This document shows positions 25,303-34,303 of a stretch of DNA of 64,000 nt, piece by piece. Positions within the stretch are counted from its first letter, which is position 1, and each line of letters begins with the position of its first letter. Source of the stretch: Lysinibacillus cavernae. Lineage in GTDB: Bacteria; Bacillota; Bacilli; Bacillales_A; Planococcaceae. The position numbers and the translations under genes were made by a program. The notes beneath the pieces were generated by a model. The model worked only from the letters and a program-made list of their open reading frames with translations. It was not told where the DNA came from and made no database searches. The stretch is from NCBI RefSeq assembly GCF_009724685.1, contig NZ_WMEF01000001.1:558001-622000 (forward strand), read 5' to 3'.

Positions 25303-26709
25303 TTAAAAACGAATTTTATATTGCTTTACCTCTGGTGGCAGGGGGGAAGTATACATCTCACCAGCTCGGCGTTCCACCAATTCTGCCTTCGCTTGCTCAA
25401 TTAATTGTGGTTTTTGAAGGATATCCAGTGCTGTGGCAGCCATGATTTTACCAGCATGAAGCATGCCTTTGTGTGCTAAAGATGTTGTACCTGTAGCTAC
25501 GATTTGCCATGTATGAAGAGGCGTTCCAAGTGGTTCACATGCCGTCATGCATTGTGCAGTTGGAACAATCCAGCTAACGTCACCAACATCTGTAGAGCCT
25601 GCCATAAATTCATCTGGCCTAAATGGGTCGATGACATCCGCAATATCTTTTCCAGCTAGTTCACGATTTCTTTGCACATCTACCTTTTTTTCCTCTTCGG
25701 ATAAGGTTTCGCGAATAGTCTGCGCAAAGTGAATTTCCTCAGCTGTATAAGATGGAATACCTAATTTTACGAAGTTTTCATACATAATTTGTTCTAACGT
25801 TGTATTAGGTATCACATTAGAGAGGGCTGAGGCGAGATCAATGGCTACCTCTGTACCTGTCATCAGAGCAGCACCTCTTGCAATATCACAAATACGTTGG
25901 TAGATATCTTCCGTTTGAGATACTCTTGGGGCTCTCACAAAATATAACACCTCTGCCTCGGCTTGTACGACATTTGGAGAAGATCCACCTGTATTTGTGA
26001 TGGCATAATGGACACGTGCTTCAGGGATGATATGCTCGCGTAAATAGTTCACTCCAATGTTCATAAGCTCCACAGCATCAAGGGCACTTCTACCTAAGTG
26101 AGGGCTAGCGGCAGCATGAGCACTTTTACCTTTAAATTTAAAATATACTTCGTAACAAGCAAGTGTAGCGACAGACATGATATTATTCGTCGTTCCTGGA
26201 TGCCATGTCAGGGCAATATCGACATCATCGAAAACACCTTCTCTTGCCATAAAGGTCTTACCGCCACCGATCTCCTCGCCAGGGCAGCCGTAATAGCGAA
26301 CCGTCCCTTTAATGTTGTTTTCTTGCATGTAATCACGAAGTGCAATAGCAGCGGCAAGTGAACCTGTACCTAATAAATTATGACCACAGCCGTGACCATT
26401 TCCTCCTGCTTGTAGGGGATTCGGCTGCGCTAAACCGCCACTTTGACTTAAGCCAGTAAGCGCATCAAATTCCCCTAAAAATGCGATGATAGGTTTGCCA
26501 CTACCAAAAGTCCCCATGAAGGCGGTTTCAATATGGGCAACACCTTTGCTTACTTCAAAACCTTCTTCCGCTAGTGTCTTGCATAATAGTTCAGCAGATT
26601 TAAACTCTTCAAAACCTGTTTCTGCATATTGCCAGATTTCATTGCTCACTTCAATTAATTTTTCTCGTTTTTCCTCAATAATTTGAGAAAGCCTATTATG
26701 ATTAGTCAA
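25303..26709 (-). CDS. M20-family amidohydrolase, AbgB-like
   Basis: A 468-residue metal-dependent amidohydrolase resembling AbgB (p-aminobenzoyl-glutamate hydrolase subunit). Metal-site motifs are visible: GEFDAL, GHGCGHNLLG, PGEEIGGGK, and WHPG. The HAAASPH region belongs to the lid domain. The TTG start at 26709 follows AGGGTG. It is downstream of an MFS transporter on the same strand (26 nt), suggesting that the transporter imports its substrate, possibly an N-acyl or aminobenzoyl amino acid. Confidence 0.82.
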   Translation of the reverse strand: MTNHNRLSQIIEEKREKLIEVSNEIWQYAETGFEEFKSAELLCKTLAEEGFEVSKGVAHIETAFMGTFGSGKPIIAFLGEFDALTGLSQSGGLAQPNPLQAGGNGHGCGHNLLGTGSLAAAIALRDYMQENNIKGTVRYYGCPGEEIGGGKTFMAREGVFDDVDIALTWHPGTTNNIMSVATLACYEVYFKFKGKSAHAAASPHLGRSALDAVELMNIGVNYLREHIIPEARVHYAITNTGGSSPNVVQAEAEVLYFVRAPRVSQTEDIYQRICDIARGAALMTGTEVAIDLASALSNVIPNTTLEQIMYENFVKLGIPSYTAEEIHFAQTIRETLSEEEKKVDVQRNRELAGKDIADVIDPFRPDEFMAGSTDVGDVSWIVPTAQCMTACEPLGTPLHTWQIVATGTTSLAHKGMLHAGKIMAATALDILQKPQLIEQAKAELVERRAGEMYTSPLPPEVKQYKIRF

Positions 26710-26735
26710 ATAAACGCACCCTTTACTTTCATTTT

Positions 26736-27971
26736 TTAAGCATGATCAATTAAACTACTATTCTTTGACGGAATTCTATAGAACACAGCACAAACTATAA
26801 CAATGACTAAAGCGCCAATAAGGAAGAAGAATGCCGCCTGAAATGATCCGCCAAAACCATCAATTAGGGCACCCATTGCCGTTGGTGCAATAAAACCTGC
26901 CATGCCACTGGCAAAATACATCATCCCTAAAAACGAACCGATGATTTTTTGAGAAACATACTTAAGTGGAATTGCCAGTATAGCCATTGAAATCGCAGAA
27001 TCGCCTATTGAGAAAACACTCTGATAGGAAATGGCTAGCTGAATAGTGGACGCATTGAACATCATATACAAGCATAGGCCAGAAACGATGGCACCAACTA
27101 AAACAATTATTTTTTCCTTTCCAGCCAGCGCTTTATCGATTAAAAATCCAGTGACAATAGCAGCGACTAATCCACAAGCTTGTGGAATCATAGCAAGGGA
27201 TCCTACTTCTCGTAAATTTAGATCACGAGTTTGTTCTAAATAGGAGGGTAGCCATGAGGAGAAGCCCCAATGGACTGTACTTGAGCAAAAGTACATCACG
27301 ACAAGGAGCCATAAAAATGAACTTTTATAGAGCTCTTTCATTGGACGATCATCGGAAAGCTCTGCTGCTGATTCTTGCTGTTTTACAATTTGTGGTGGGT
27401 TGTAATATTTAAATAATAAAACAGTGACAACTAAACCTACACCACCAATGATGTAAAACATTGTGCGCCAACCCCAAGTATCTGCAATTAAACCAGCCAA
27501 ATATAAAGCAAGAACACCACCGATTAATTGAGCAGCTAGTAGCATCGATTTAGCTCGTGCACGAACATCCTTCTTGAAAATCTCTGTAATTGCAACACCA
27601 CTACCTGTTGGCAAACCACCGTCACCTAGACCGAGTATAAAGCGGATAGCTAAAAGAGCCATAAAAGAGCCAATCATCCCAGTAAGTAGGGAGAAGAGGG
27701 AAATCATGAATACAGCAATAACAATTATTTTTCTAGAGCCAAACTTATCAGATGCCCATCCTGCAAGCAGGGTCATTAGTGCACTGCTTAGCCAAAAACT
27801 GCTGATGACCATCCCACTTTGTGTTTGCGTTAAATGTAATTCCTTACTAATTGGAATAATTGCAACATTCATACCAAACAATGTTAATGAATCGACTAAC
27901 CATGCTAGAAATAACAGTGAAAAGATAAAATTACGTTTACCAGCACTCATTTCTGTACGTAAAACATTCAT
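26736..27971 (-). CDS. MFS transporter (ACS/UhpT-like)
   Basis: A 411-residue major facilitator with twelve predicted helices. The loop 2-3 signature GWASDKFGSRK and the helix 5 region resemble anion:cation symporters. RBS AAAGGAGG precedes the ATG. It is first in a two-gene unit with the AbgB-like hydrolase. Substrate unknown; an organic acid or acylated amino acid is a fair guess from the context. Confidence 0.8.
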   Translation of the reverse strand: MNVLRTEMSAGKRNFIFSLLFLAWLVDSLTLFGMNVAIIPISKELHLTQTQSGMVISSFWLSSALMTLLAGWASDKFGSRKIIVIAVFMISLFSLLTGMIGSFMALLAIRFILGLGDGGLPTGSGVAITEIFKKDVRARAKSMLLAAQLIGGVLALYLAGLIADTWGWRTMFYIIGGVGLVVTVLLFKYYNPPQIVKQQESAAELSDDRPMKELYKSSFLWLLVVMYFCSSTVHWGFSSWLPSYLEQTRDLNLREVGSLAMIPQACGLVAAIVTGFLIDKALAGKEKIIVLVGAIVSGLCLYMMFNASTIQLAISYQSVFSIGDSAISMAILAIPLKYVSQKIIGSFLGMMYFASGMAGFIAPTAMGALIDGFGGSFQAAFFFLIGALVIVIVCAVFYRIPSKNSSLIDHA

Positions 27972-28025
27972 TCAATTCTGCCTCCTTTTTATAGATCCTT
28001 ACATTATTCTTCATTCGCTATTTAA

Positions 28026-28045
28026 GGACAATAAAGGTCTTGTCC
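28026..28045. promoter_or_regulatory. Inverted repeat upstream of the MFS/amidohydrolase unit
   Basis: GGACAA (28026-28031) and TTGTCC (28040-28045) flank 8 bp, about 55 bp upstream of the MFS start: a possible operator. The rest of 27972-28261 shows no gene that I can support. Confidence 0.3.
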
Positions 28046-28261
28046 GTTATTATAAATACATTATTGTTATTTTTCAATATATTTTGATTTCGAGTACAAT
28101 GAAATTTAGAGGAGAAAGAGAAAAAAATGTATATAAAGTACGGAATTAAGCAGGGTGAAGAGTTCAAAAAAGTGCTTCCAATTTGACCTGTCCAACGTTA
28201 GCATAAAAAGACAGGATATACAGCATTATCTATTTTAAGATGGTATCAAGGAGTGAGAGCA

Positions 28262-29125
28262 ATGAGTTGGATTGAGTCGATACAAAAGGCTATTAATTTT
28301 ATGGAGGAGCATTTGTTAGAGGACATTACTATTGAACAGATTGCACAGGAGGTTAATTCTTCTGTCTTTCATTTTCAACGAACGTTTGCCATTTTAACGG
28401 ATATGTCCATTGCGGATTATCTACGTCGCAGAAAATTAACATTAGCTGCACAGGAATTAGTGGATACGGAGCAAAAAATAATCGATCTCGCCTACAAATA
28501 TGGCTATGAAACTCCTGAAGCTTTTACAAAAGCGTTTCGTAAACAGCATTATGTAACGCCTAGTGAAGCAAGAAAGAAGCGAGGTCCATTACAATCATAC
28601 AATCGCCTGGTCATCCAGGTAAGCTTGAAGGGAGCAGAACCAATGAAGTATAAAATCGTAGAAAAAGAAAAGTTTCAAATTGTTGGTGTAAAAAGAACGT
28701 ATAATTGTCAAAATGGTGAGAACATAAGAGAAATTCCATCATTTTGGCAAGAGGTAAATGAGAGTGGCTTTGACCATCAGCTCTACCAATTAAATAATGG
28801 TATCATAAATGGCGTACTAGGTGTTTGTGTACCAAATACAAGCCAAGGAGAACAAGGCTACATTGATTACTGGATTGCAACAAATCATGTAGGTGATGTG
28901 GGAGAAGAGCTATTAGCGATGGAAGTACCAGCATCAAAATGGGTAGTGTTTGAGGTTCATGGTCCTATGCCAGATGCGATGCAAAATACTTGGAAACAAA
29001 TTTATTCTGAGTGGTTCCCATCGAATCCATACGAACCAGCAGGAACAGCAGAGCTTGAGGTTTACCCTGAAGAAGATGCATATAGCCCTGATGCATACGC
29101 TGAAATTTGGATTCCAATTAAATAA
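28262..29125 (+). CDS. AraC-family regulator with GyrI-like effector domain
   Basis: A 287-residue transcription regulator. The N-terminal double helix-turn-helix (ITIEQIAQEVNSSVFHFQRT and IIDLAYKYGYETPEAFTKAF) is AraC/XylS type. The C-terminal half (about 120-287) is a GyrI/BmrR-like small-molecule-binding domain ending in the usual LEVYPEEDA..AEIWIPI. ATG 28262 lies 8 nt after AAGGAG; a GTG at 28253 overlaps that site. It resembles regulators of multidrug stress genes such as Rob. No clear target adjoins. Confidence 0.88.
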   Translation: MSWIESIQKAINFMEEHLLEDITIEQIAQEVNSSVFHFQRTFAILTDMSIADYLRRRKLTLAAQELVDTEQKIIDLAYKYGYETPEAFTKAFRKQHYVTPSEARKKRGPLQSYNRLVIQVSLKGAEPMKYKIVEKEKFQIVGVKRTYNCQNGENIREIPSFWQEVNESGFDHQLYQLNNGIINGVLGVCVPNTSQGEQGYIDYWIATNHVGDVGEELLAMEVPASKWVVFEVHGPMPDAMQNTWKQIYSEWFPSNPYEPAGTAELEVYPEEDAYSPDAYAEIWIPIK

Positions 29126-29129
29126 CAAT

Positions 29130-29167
29130 AAAGCCAAGAATGCTAAAATAATGCATTCTTGGCTTTT
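29130..29167 (+). terminator. Terminator of the AraC-family gene
   Basis: A perfect 14-bp stem AAAGCCAAGAATGC / GCATTCTTGGCTTT, 9-nt loop, T-run. Confidence 0.9.
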
Positions 29168-29286
29168 CTTATTCAAAAAAATATCCTTTTTTTAGGTATA
29201 TTAAAGATGTAAAATATATATATGTTAAGAGTTAACGATTTAATAGTTTTATAAATCGTTACACATTTTCATGAGGGGGTTAAAAT

Positions 29287-29790
29287 ATGACAAGAGGTGC
29301 TATTCAAAACAAGCGTGTAGAAATTTCTAAAGAGGAAACACAGCAATTCTTGAAATTGGGAAAAGTAGCGCATGTTGCAACTGTTGATGATGAAGGTTTC
29401 CCTTACGTCATTCCGTTTGTCTATGTGTATAAGGGGGATGATAAACTTTATTTGCATATTGGCAATATACGAGAAAGTCATTTTTGGTCAAATATCAAAC
29501 AAAATCCAAAAATCTGTATAGAAGTGAGCGAAATGGGCGATCTACATCCAGGGAAAAAATATGCCTGTCAATCGGCATTAGTCTACCATAGTGTAGTACT
29601 ATTTGGACAGGTAGTACGTATTGAGGATGAGTCAAAGAAAGAATGGTTCTTTGATGCGCTTCTTGAGAAATATGGCAATCCTGAATGGACATTTGAAAAA
29701 GAAGGCTATCCAATCATGCCTAAAATTGAATTATTTGAAGTACAAATAGAAAAAATAACAGGAAAAATGAATCAAGGCATGTATCATTAA
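29287..29790 (+). CDS. Pyridoxamine 5'-phosphate oxidase-like flavin-binding protein
   Basis: A 167-residue protein of the PNPOx-like split-barrel family (NimA-related). VAHVATVDDEGFPYVIPFVY near residue 27 and HIGNIRESHFWSNIKQNPKI are typical FMN or haem binding elements. The substrate is unknown. RBS GAGGGGG precedes the ATG. It is a single gene with its own terminator. Confidence 0.82.
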   Translation: MTRGAIQNKRVEISKEETQQFLKLGKVAHVATVDDEGFPYVIPFVYVYKGDDKLYLHIGNIRESHFWSNIKQNPKICIEVSEMGDLHPGKKYACQSALVYHSVVLFGQVVRIEDESKKEWFFDALLEKYGNPEWTFEKEGYPIMPKIELFEVQIEKITGKMNQGMYH

Positions 29791-29798
29791 TTTAACAG

Positions 29799-29836
29799 AG
29801 CTAAGAATGTTAGATTATTACCATTCTTAGCTTTTC
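29799..29836 (+). terminator. Terminator of the PNPOx-like gene
   Basis: AGCTAAGAATG / CATTCTTAGCT stem with a T-rich tail. Confidence 0.85.
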
Positions 29837-29880
29837 TGTTTTACAGTAAAAAAATATCTTTAAAGAATGGAGAGATATAC

Positions 29881-30669
29881 ATGATAAAGGTTGCGAAAGA
29901 AAATTACCCCATCATAAAACAAACAATTAAAAGAGCGCCGACATTTGTTTATAGTATACTAGACGGACTAATAGAAGGATCTGTTTATACGGATACAGAC
30001 ACTTTCCAAACATTATTATTTCACACGAAATCAGGAATTTATTATGTCCATGGCAAATCATCTGAGACTGCAATTGATCACCAGCTTACATGTTGCTTCC
30101 AAGAATCTATAGAGCAAAAGAAACGTTTTACATTATTCTCTTACTCAGAACATTGGCATAATAAAATTGAGCAACTGCTATATGATCAAGTTAAAAAATT
30201 AGAACGCTACACATTTACATTTGATGAAAATATTTATAACCGTAGGGAGAAAAATGGGGTACACAATTACGAGGTTAAAGCTATTACAGAACACCTTATT
30301 AATAATTCACTGGAATTTGGTCAGACATATTATGATGAATATTGGGATTCTACTGCTCATTTCCTTGAAAAAGGAATTGGTTTTTGTTTCGTACATAATG
30401 AACAAATTATTAGTGAAGCTGTATCGATTTTTAAATCGAATGACTATGCAGAAATTGATATTATGACAGATTCAAATTATAGAGGGCAAGGATTAGCTAG
30501 CAGGATTGCAGAGACATTTATCGATCATTGCCTTGCCAATCAACTAAAGCCTTGCTGGGATTGTGATATTTCGAATACGGCATCCATTCATTTAGGCACA
30601 ATACTAGGATTTACAAATCCACAAAAATACGCCATCTATATAAAAAAAGAGCTCACGCAGTTATCGTGA
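29881..30669 (+). CDS. GNAT family N-acetyltransferase (ZmaR-like)
   Basis: A 262-residue protein whose C-terminal half is a GNAT acetyltransferase domain: the acetyl-CoA loop is in DSNYRGQGLASRIAETFI near residue 199, followed by NTASIHLGTILGF. The two-part architecture resembles the PF12746 family that includes the zwittermicin A resistance protein ZmaR. The acceptor is unknown. RBS AATGGAGAG precedes the ATG. Confidence 0.8.
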   Translation: MIKVAKENYPIIKQTIKRAPTFVYSILDGLIEGSVYTDTDTFQTLLFHTKSGIYYVHGKSSETAIDHQLTCCFQESIEQKKRFTLFSYSEHWHNKIEQLLYDQVKKLERYTFTFDENIYNRREKNGVHNYEVKAITEHLINNSLEFGQTYYDEYWDSTAHFLEKGIGFCFVHNEQIISEAVSIFKSNDYAEIDIMTDSNYRGQGLASRIAETFIDHCLANQLKPCWDCDISNTASIHLGTILGFTNPQKYAIYIKKELTQLS

Positions 30670-30671
30670 GC
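30642..30671 (-). terminator. Terminator of the phospholipase gene (minus strand)
   Basis: GCTCACG / CGTGAGC stem (30651-30657 / 30665-30671) with seven T downstream when read on the minus strand. It lies inside the 3' end of the GNAT gene. Confidence 0.7.
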
Positions 30672-30678
30672 TTTAAGA

Positions 30679-30942
30679 TTAAAAAAATCGATTACGTAAT
30701 TCGAACACACGATAAAACAGCCTCGCATCTCTAGCCATTTTATTGGGTGCATTCATATGGGGGCGAAGGCAGTTTTGAAACAATTCATCACAGTATCTTA
30801 TATTACCGTGGCGTGCATAGCATTCGTCGTGTAGTTTACAGCATGCATCCACTGCATTTGTAGGCTCACCTGGACCAGAGCAACCAGGTCCACAGTATCG
30901 ATAACCGGGGTAACAAAAACCGAACTTGCGATTTCTATTCAT
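30679..30942 (-). CDS. Phospholipase A2-like protein (parvovirus VP1/Phospholip_A2_4 type)
   Basis: An 87-residue cysteine-rich protein with the phospholipase A2 core: Ca-loop-like YCGPGCSGPGEPTNAVD and the catalytic helix DACCKLHDECY with His38-Asp39. It has eight Cys (10, 17, 21, 34, 35, 41, 51, 58). The order resembles the VP1-type PLA2 family better than secreted venom-type enzymes. There is no signal peptide or membrane helix. Role unknown; spore coat or toxin-like use are both possible. RBS AGAGAGGTTTAGC precedes the ATG. Confidence 0.75.
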   Translation of the reverse strand: MNRNRKFGFCYPGYRYCGPGCSGPGEPTNAVDACCKLHDECYARHGNIRYCDELFQNCLRPHMNAPNKMARDARLFYRVFELRNRFF

Positions 30943-31125
30943 CTGCTAAACCTCTCTTTACTATGTTTTTACTATAAAATATGTAACATTTCTCAGTAGA
31001 AGAGGATAAAAAACTATAAGGCTATTCTTTTTGATTTGTAAGGTTCCTGTAAGCTTTAAAAAAAATAGCTGTAAGGATGGGGAGTTATGCTTGCTATAGC
31101 ATAAAAGATAAGGAGTTAATTTAAC

Positions 31126-32175
31126 ATGAATTCATCCATTACACAAAAGGAACGCATTGTTTCCTTGGACATTATTCGAGGATTAGCGTTATTTGGAATT
31201 TTATTTATTAATGTAGGCGCCTACCAAGTGATTATGGAGGGTGGCCCAATGCCTGATTATAGCGGCATCAATGGCGTAATAGATGCACTTATCGATATCT
31301 TTATTGAAAAGAAATTCTTTTCTATTTTTTCATTCCTCTTTGGCGTTGGTTTTTATATTTTTGCTTCACGTGCAGAAGCACGAGGGGATAGACCAAGATG
31401 GCGCTTTGCCAGACGTTTATTTGCTCTATTGATTATTGGGATACTTCATATTTTCCTATTTTGGGGTTCAATTCTTGCCATTTACGCAGTGATTGGATTT
31501 TTATTGTTACCATTTTATCATGCAAAGGTTTCAACAATTTGTAAGTGGTTAATGACAATCATCACACTTCATATCCTTGCTATACTAGGTCAAATGTATA
31601 TGCCTTCTAATGCCATTTTATCAGCAATTTACGGTTTTTTAGGCAATGATGCTGTAGCTATTTTTATCATGTTTTTAAGTGGTTTTTTAGTAGCGAAGGC
31701 TGATTGGATTGGTCATATTGGAGCACATGCTAAAAAAATAAAATCGCTGCTTTATGTGACATGCCCATTCTTTATTGGATTTTCACTGTGGATTTGGTTT
31801 GCATCACAAGCAGATGACCAACAATTACAATCGATTATTGGTTTAGGAGTTGTTCCAACAACGTATTTTTATTTAGCTTGTTTATTTATGCTATTAGAGA
31901 ATAAACAAATTGCGAAGCTTCTTCAACCAGTTAGTCGAGTTGGACAAATGGCATTTACAAACTATTTGGCACAAAGCTTTATTGGTACAGCTATCATCTC
32001 TATAATGGGTTTAGAAGTAGTTTCACCATCAGATATTGTAGTAATAGCGAGCATCATTTTTATCATTCAAATTATTTTTAGTATGATTTGGTTTAAATTC
32101 TTTACTATTGGACCATTTGAAAAGCTATGGCGTTACATGACATATGGCAAAAAAGTAATGACAAAACAATCATAA
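31126..32175 (+). CDS. DUF418 family membrane protein (YeiB-like)
   Basis: A 349-residue integral membrane protein with about nine helices. The N-terminus RIVSLDIIRGLALFGILFIN is the usual start of DUF418/acyltransferase-3-like proteins. The C-terminal DUF418 block contains RVGQMAFTNYLAQS and GPFEKLWRYMTYGK. Function unknown; transport or surface-polymer modification have been suggested for relatives. RBS AAGGAG; own terminator. Confidence 0.85.
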   Translation: MNSSITQKERIVSLDIIRGLALFGILFINVGAYQVIMEGGPMPDYSGINGVIDALIDIFIEKKFFSIFSFLFGVGFYIFASRAEARGDRPRWRFARRLFALLIIGILHIFLFWGSILAIYAVIGFLLLPFYHAKVSTICKWLMTIITLHILAILGQMYMPSNAILSAIYGFLGNDAVAIFIMFLSGFLVAKADWIGHIGAHAKKIKSLLYVTCPFFIGFSLWIWFASQADDQQLQSIIGLGVVPTTYFYLACLFMLLENKQIAKLLQPVSRVGQMAFTNYLAQSFIGTAIISIMGLEVVSPSDIVVIASIIFIIQIIFSMIWFKFFTIGPFEKLWRYMTYGKKVMTKQS

Positions 32176-32183
32176 ACACTTGA

Positions 32184-32217
32184 AATCCCAAACGTTCAAA
32201 CTGTTTGGGATTTTTTT
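32184..32217 (+). terminator. Terminator of the DUF418 gene
   Basis: AATCCCAAAC / GTTTGGGATT stem, 9-nt loop, seven T. Confidence 0.9.
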
Positions 32218-32309
32218 GTTAAATAAAATTGTATTATTTTGTAAAAAGTGAAACTTACCATTGAATACATCCGTAAAATAGTTACCTGAAATAAAGGAGC
32301 GTTTTAATT

Positions 32310-32972
32310 ATGGCGAAGCAAATGAAAAAATATATGGCTGTGACAACGGCATCTTTCATGGCTGTACAGTTAGCGGCATGTGGAAATAGCGAAACTCAGA
32401 CAGTAGAGGAATACCCTACACCATCCTCCACTTCAAATCAGATAACGGAAGAACAAAATCAAGTAACTACAAGTGATGAATTAGTGAGTGTTTACAATAG
32501 CGAAATGGCCGATGCATGTAATGAATGGCAAGAAGGCGATGATGGTTCCTATGAATGTATTGATGAAGATTCTCCTTACTATGCACAGCATTTCTTCAAT
32601 GGTCTCATGTATGCAACGGCTGGGGCAATGATAGGAAGTGCTATCTATAAAAGTCGCAATTTAAAAAATGGTAGGGATCGTGATGAGCAGAGTGGTGGTA
32701 GCGGTTCTACAGTACCTCGATCGACACAGAGCGGTAAGGATGAGAGTAAACAAACAAATGGGAGCACGAACAGCACACAAAATAAGGCTGGTACAACATC
32801 AGGTAGCTCCACGTCAAATAGTTCAAACAGTTATTCGAGTGGGCAGCGGTCCTATTCAACGGACAGTTCATCTAAGAGCTCTAACTCCTATTCTAATAGT
32901 TCTTCCTCTAGCTCAGGAAAATCTGGGTTTGGTTCAGGAGGGGCATCTCGTGGTGGCTCGTCCTCCTCTTAA
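32310..32972 (+). CDS. YgiB-like (DUF1190-type) lipoprotein with Ser/Gly-rich tail
   Basis: A 220-residue lipoprotein: signal peptide ending in the lipobox LAAC with Cys24. A short middle domain (CNEWQEGDDGSYECID, then NGLMYATAGAMIGSAIY) is followed by a low-complexity tail of Ser, Gly, Asn and Thr from about residue 125, ending SRGGSSSS. The layout and the GFGSGGASRGG ending recall E. coli YgiB. The next gene, 23 nt on, is a YgiC-like ATP-grasp enzyme, the same pairing as ygiB-ygiC. The composition of the tail makes homology beyond the middle hard to judge. Confidence 0.65.
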   Translation: MAKQMKKYMAVTTASFMAVQLAACGNSETQTVEEYPTPSSTSNQITEEQNQVTTSDELVSVYNSEMADACNEWQEGDDGSYECIDEDSPYYAQHFFNGLMYATAGAMIGSAIYKSRNLKNGRDRDEQSGGSGSTVPRSTQSGKDESKQTNGSTNSTQNKAGTTSGSSTSNSSNSYSSGQRSYSTDSSSKSSNSYSNSSSSSSGKSGFGSGGASRGGSSSS

Positions 32973-32995
32973 AGTTTGGAAAGGGAGCAAATAAT

Positions 32996-34258
32996 ATGAT
33001 GAATCATACGCAACAACGAAAAGCATTCTATGCGAAATACCCTGACTTTTTTCCTGACTTTGAGGATTTAGAGTACGCCCTGTATGATGTCTTAGCATTG
33101 CCAAAGCAGCAAATCGATAAAATTCACTATGCAACACAAATACTATGGCGCATCTTTTTAAAAGTGGGAAAACAATTTAAGCATTTATCTGTTGATCAGC
33201 TCTTAGCATTAGGTATTCGTCCTGAAATGATTCCGTATATCCAACTAGATTATTTACAGCAACAATCTGTCCTTGCACGTTTTGACTTTATTTGTACAGA
33301 GGATGGCGACATTAAATGTCTAGAGTTGAATGGGGAAACACCTTTTCTTGTGCAAGAAACATTCGAGATGAATGAAGCACTATGTCAACATTTTGATTAT
33401 AACAATCCTAATGATGTAACAGCCTTACACAAAACATTGTCGAGTGCACTTTTTGCAGCTATTCATTATTTACATGATGTCAAAAAGCCAAAGGTCGTCA
33501 TCACTGGAAAAACAGAGACAGAGGACTATGAGGAGTTTTGTCAGGTGCAGTTTATAAAGCGCTGTATTCCATTTGATATTGATTATGTACCTATTAAGGA
33601 TCTAATCATTTTTCCTAGTGATACGCCAAATGTAGCGCAGGGTCTTTACACACCTGCTATGGAGAAGATTGATATTTTATTTCGTCCTGCTCACCCTGTA
33701 GAGTTTTTATTAGATGATGTGGCTTCAGATGGGGATCGTATTGGACTACATCTTTTAGAGCTTGTCAAAAAACGACAGCTAGCCATTATTAACCCACCAG
33801 CTGCGTATGTATTACAATCAAAAATCTTATTGTGGCTAATATGGGAGAGGAGAAACGATCCACTACTCTTTAGTGCAGAGGAACGAGCAGCAATTCAACA
33901 ATATATGCTACCTACATATCTTACAGCAGAGTCATTTATTCGAGATGATATACCTTATGTTAAGAAACCTGTTTATTCTCGTGAAGGGAATACAGTGGAA
34001 ATTTACGCGGGTGATGGGAAGAAGGTAAACGCCTCAACGTCAACACATTATGACGATAACCTCTTTATATACCAGCAATATGTGGAGATGCCCAGTATGA
34101 CGATTCAGTTAAAAGAGGGATACCAGACTAAGAAATGGCTAATCGGTTCATTTGTTGCAGATAATCGAGCATGTGGTTTAAGTTGTCGTGTCGGCAATCA
34201 AATTACAGAATGGGATTCACATTGGCTAGCTATTGGTTACAGTAGCAATCGTATATAG
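32996..34258 (+). CDS. Glutathionylspermidine synthase-like ATP-grasp ligase (YgiC/YjfC type)
   Basis: A 420-residue enzyme resembling the C-terminal synthetase half of glutathionylspermidine synthase. Marks: RFDFICTEDGDIKCLELNGE followed by TPF (pre-ATP-grasp acid motif), VKKPVYSREGNTVEIY (ATP-grasp Lys and Arg) and IQLKEGYQTKKWLIGSFV near the end. Such ligases join a carboxylate to an amine with ATP. Gram-positive bacteria of this kind do not make glutathionylspermidine, so the substrate is unknown; YgiC and YjfC also lack that activity. Two start codons in tandem at 32996 and 32999 follow AAGGGAG. It is probably co-transcribed with the lipoprotein gene. Confidence 0.8.
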   Translation: MMNHTQQRKAFYAKYPDFFPDFEDLEYALYDVLALPKQQIDKIHYATQILWRIFLKVGKQFKHLSVDQLLALGIRPEMIPYIQLDYLQQQSVLARFDFICTEDGDIKCLELNGETPFLVQETFEMNEALCQHFDYNNPNDVTALHKTLSSALFAAIHYLHDVKKPKVVITGKTETEDYEEFCQVQFIKRCIPFDIDYVPIKDLIIFPSDTPNVAQGLYTPAMEKIDILFRPAHPVEFLLDDVASDGDRIGLHLLELVKKRQLAIINPPAAYVLQSKILLWLIWERRNDPLLFSAEERAAIQQYMLPTYLTAESFIRDDIPYVKKPVYSREGNTVEIYAGDGKKVNASTSTHYDDNLFIYQQYVEMPSMTIQLKEGYQTKKWLIGSFVADNRACGLSCRVGNQITEWDSHWLAIGYSSNRI

Positions 34259-34264
34259 TGGAAT

Positions 34265-34291
34265 CGGCGAGACTTGTTAAAAGTTTCGCCG
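34265..34291. terminator. Hairpin between the ATP-grasp and YbaK genes
   Basis: CGGCGAGACTT / AAGTTTCGCCG stem (one G-U) with a 5-nt loop. No clear T-tract on either side, but it sits at a convergent gene junction. Confidence 0.45.
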
Positions 34292-34303
34292 GTCACTTAG
34301 TTA

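Noticed and set aside
27574-28149. 191-codon open frame on the plus strand
   Set aside because: Mostly antisense to the MFS transporter gene, with no recognisable domain.
28127-28186. 19-codon frame (starts MYIKYGIKQG) after a GAGGAG-like site
   Set aside because: The spacing from the purine run is too long (about 13 nt) and the peptide is too short to judge.
32668-32994. 108-codon frame overlapping the lipoprotein gene
   Set aside because: It is the +1 reading of the Ser/Gly-rich tail; the lipoprotein frame has signal peptide, lipobox and ribosome site.
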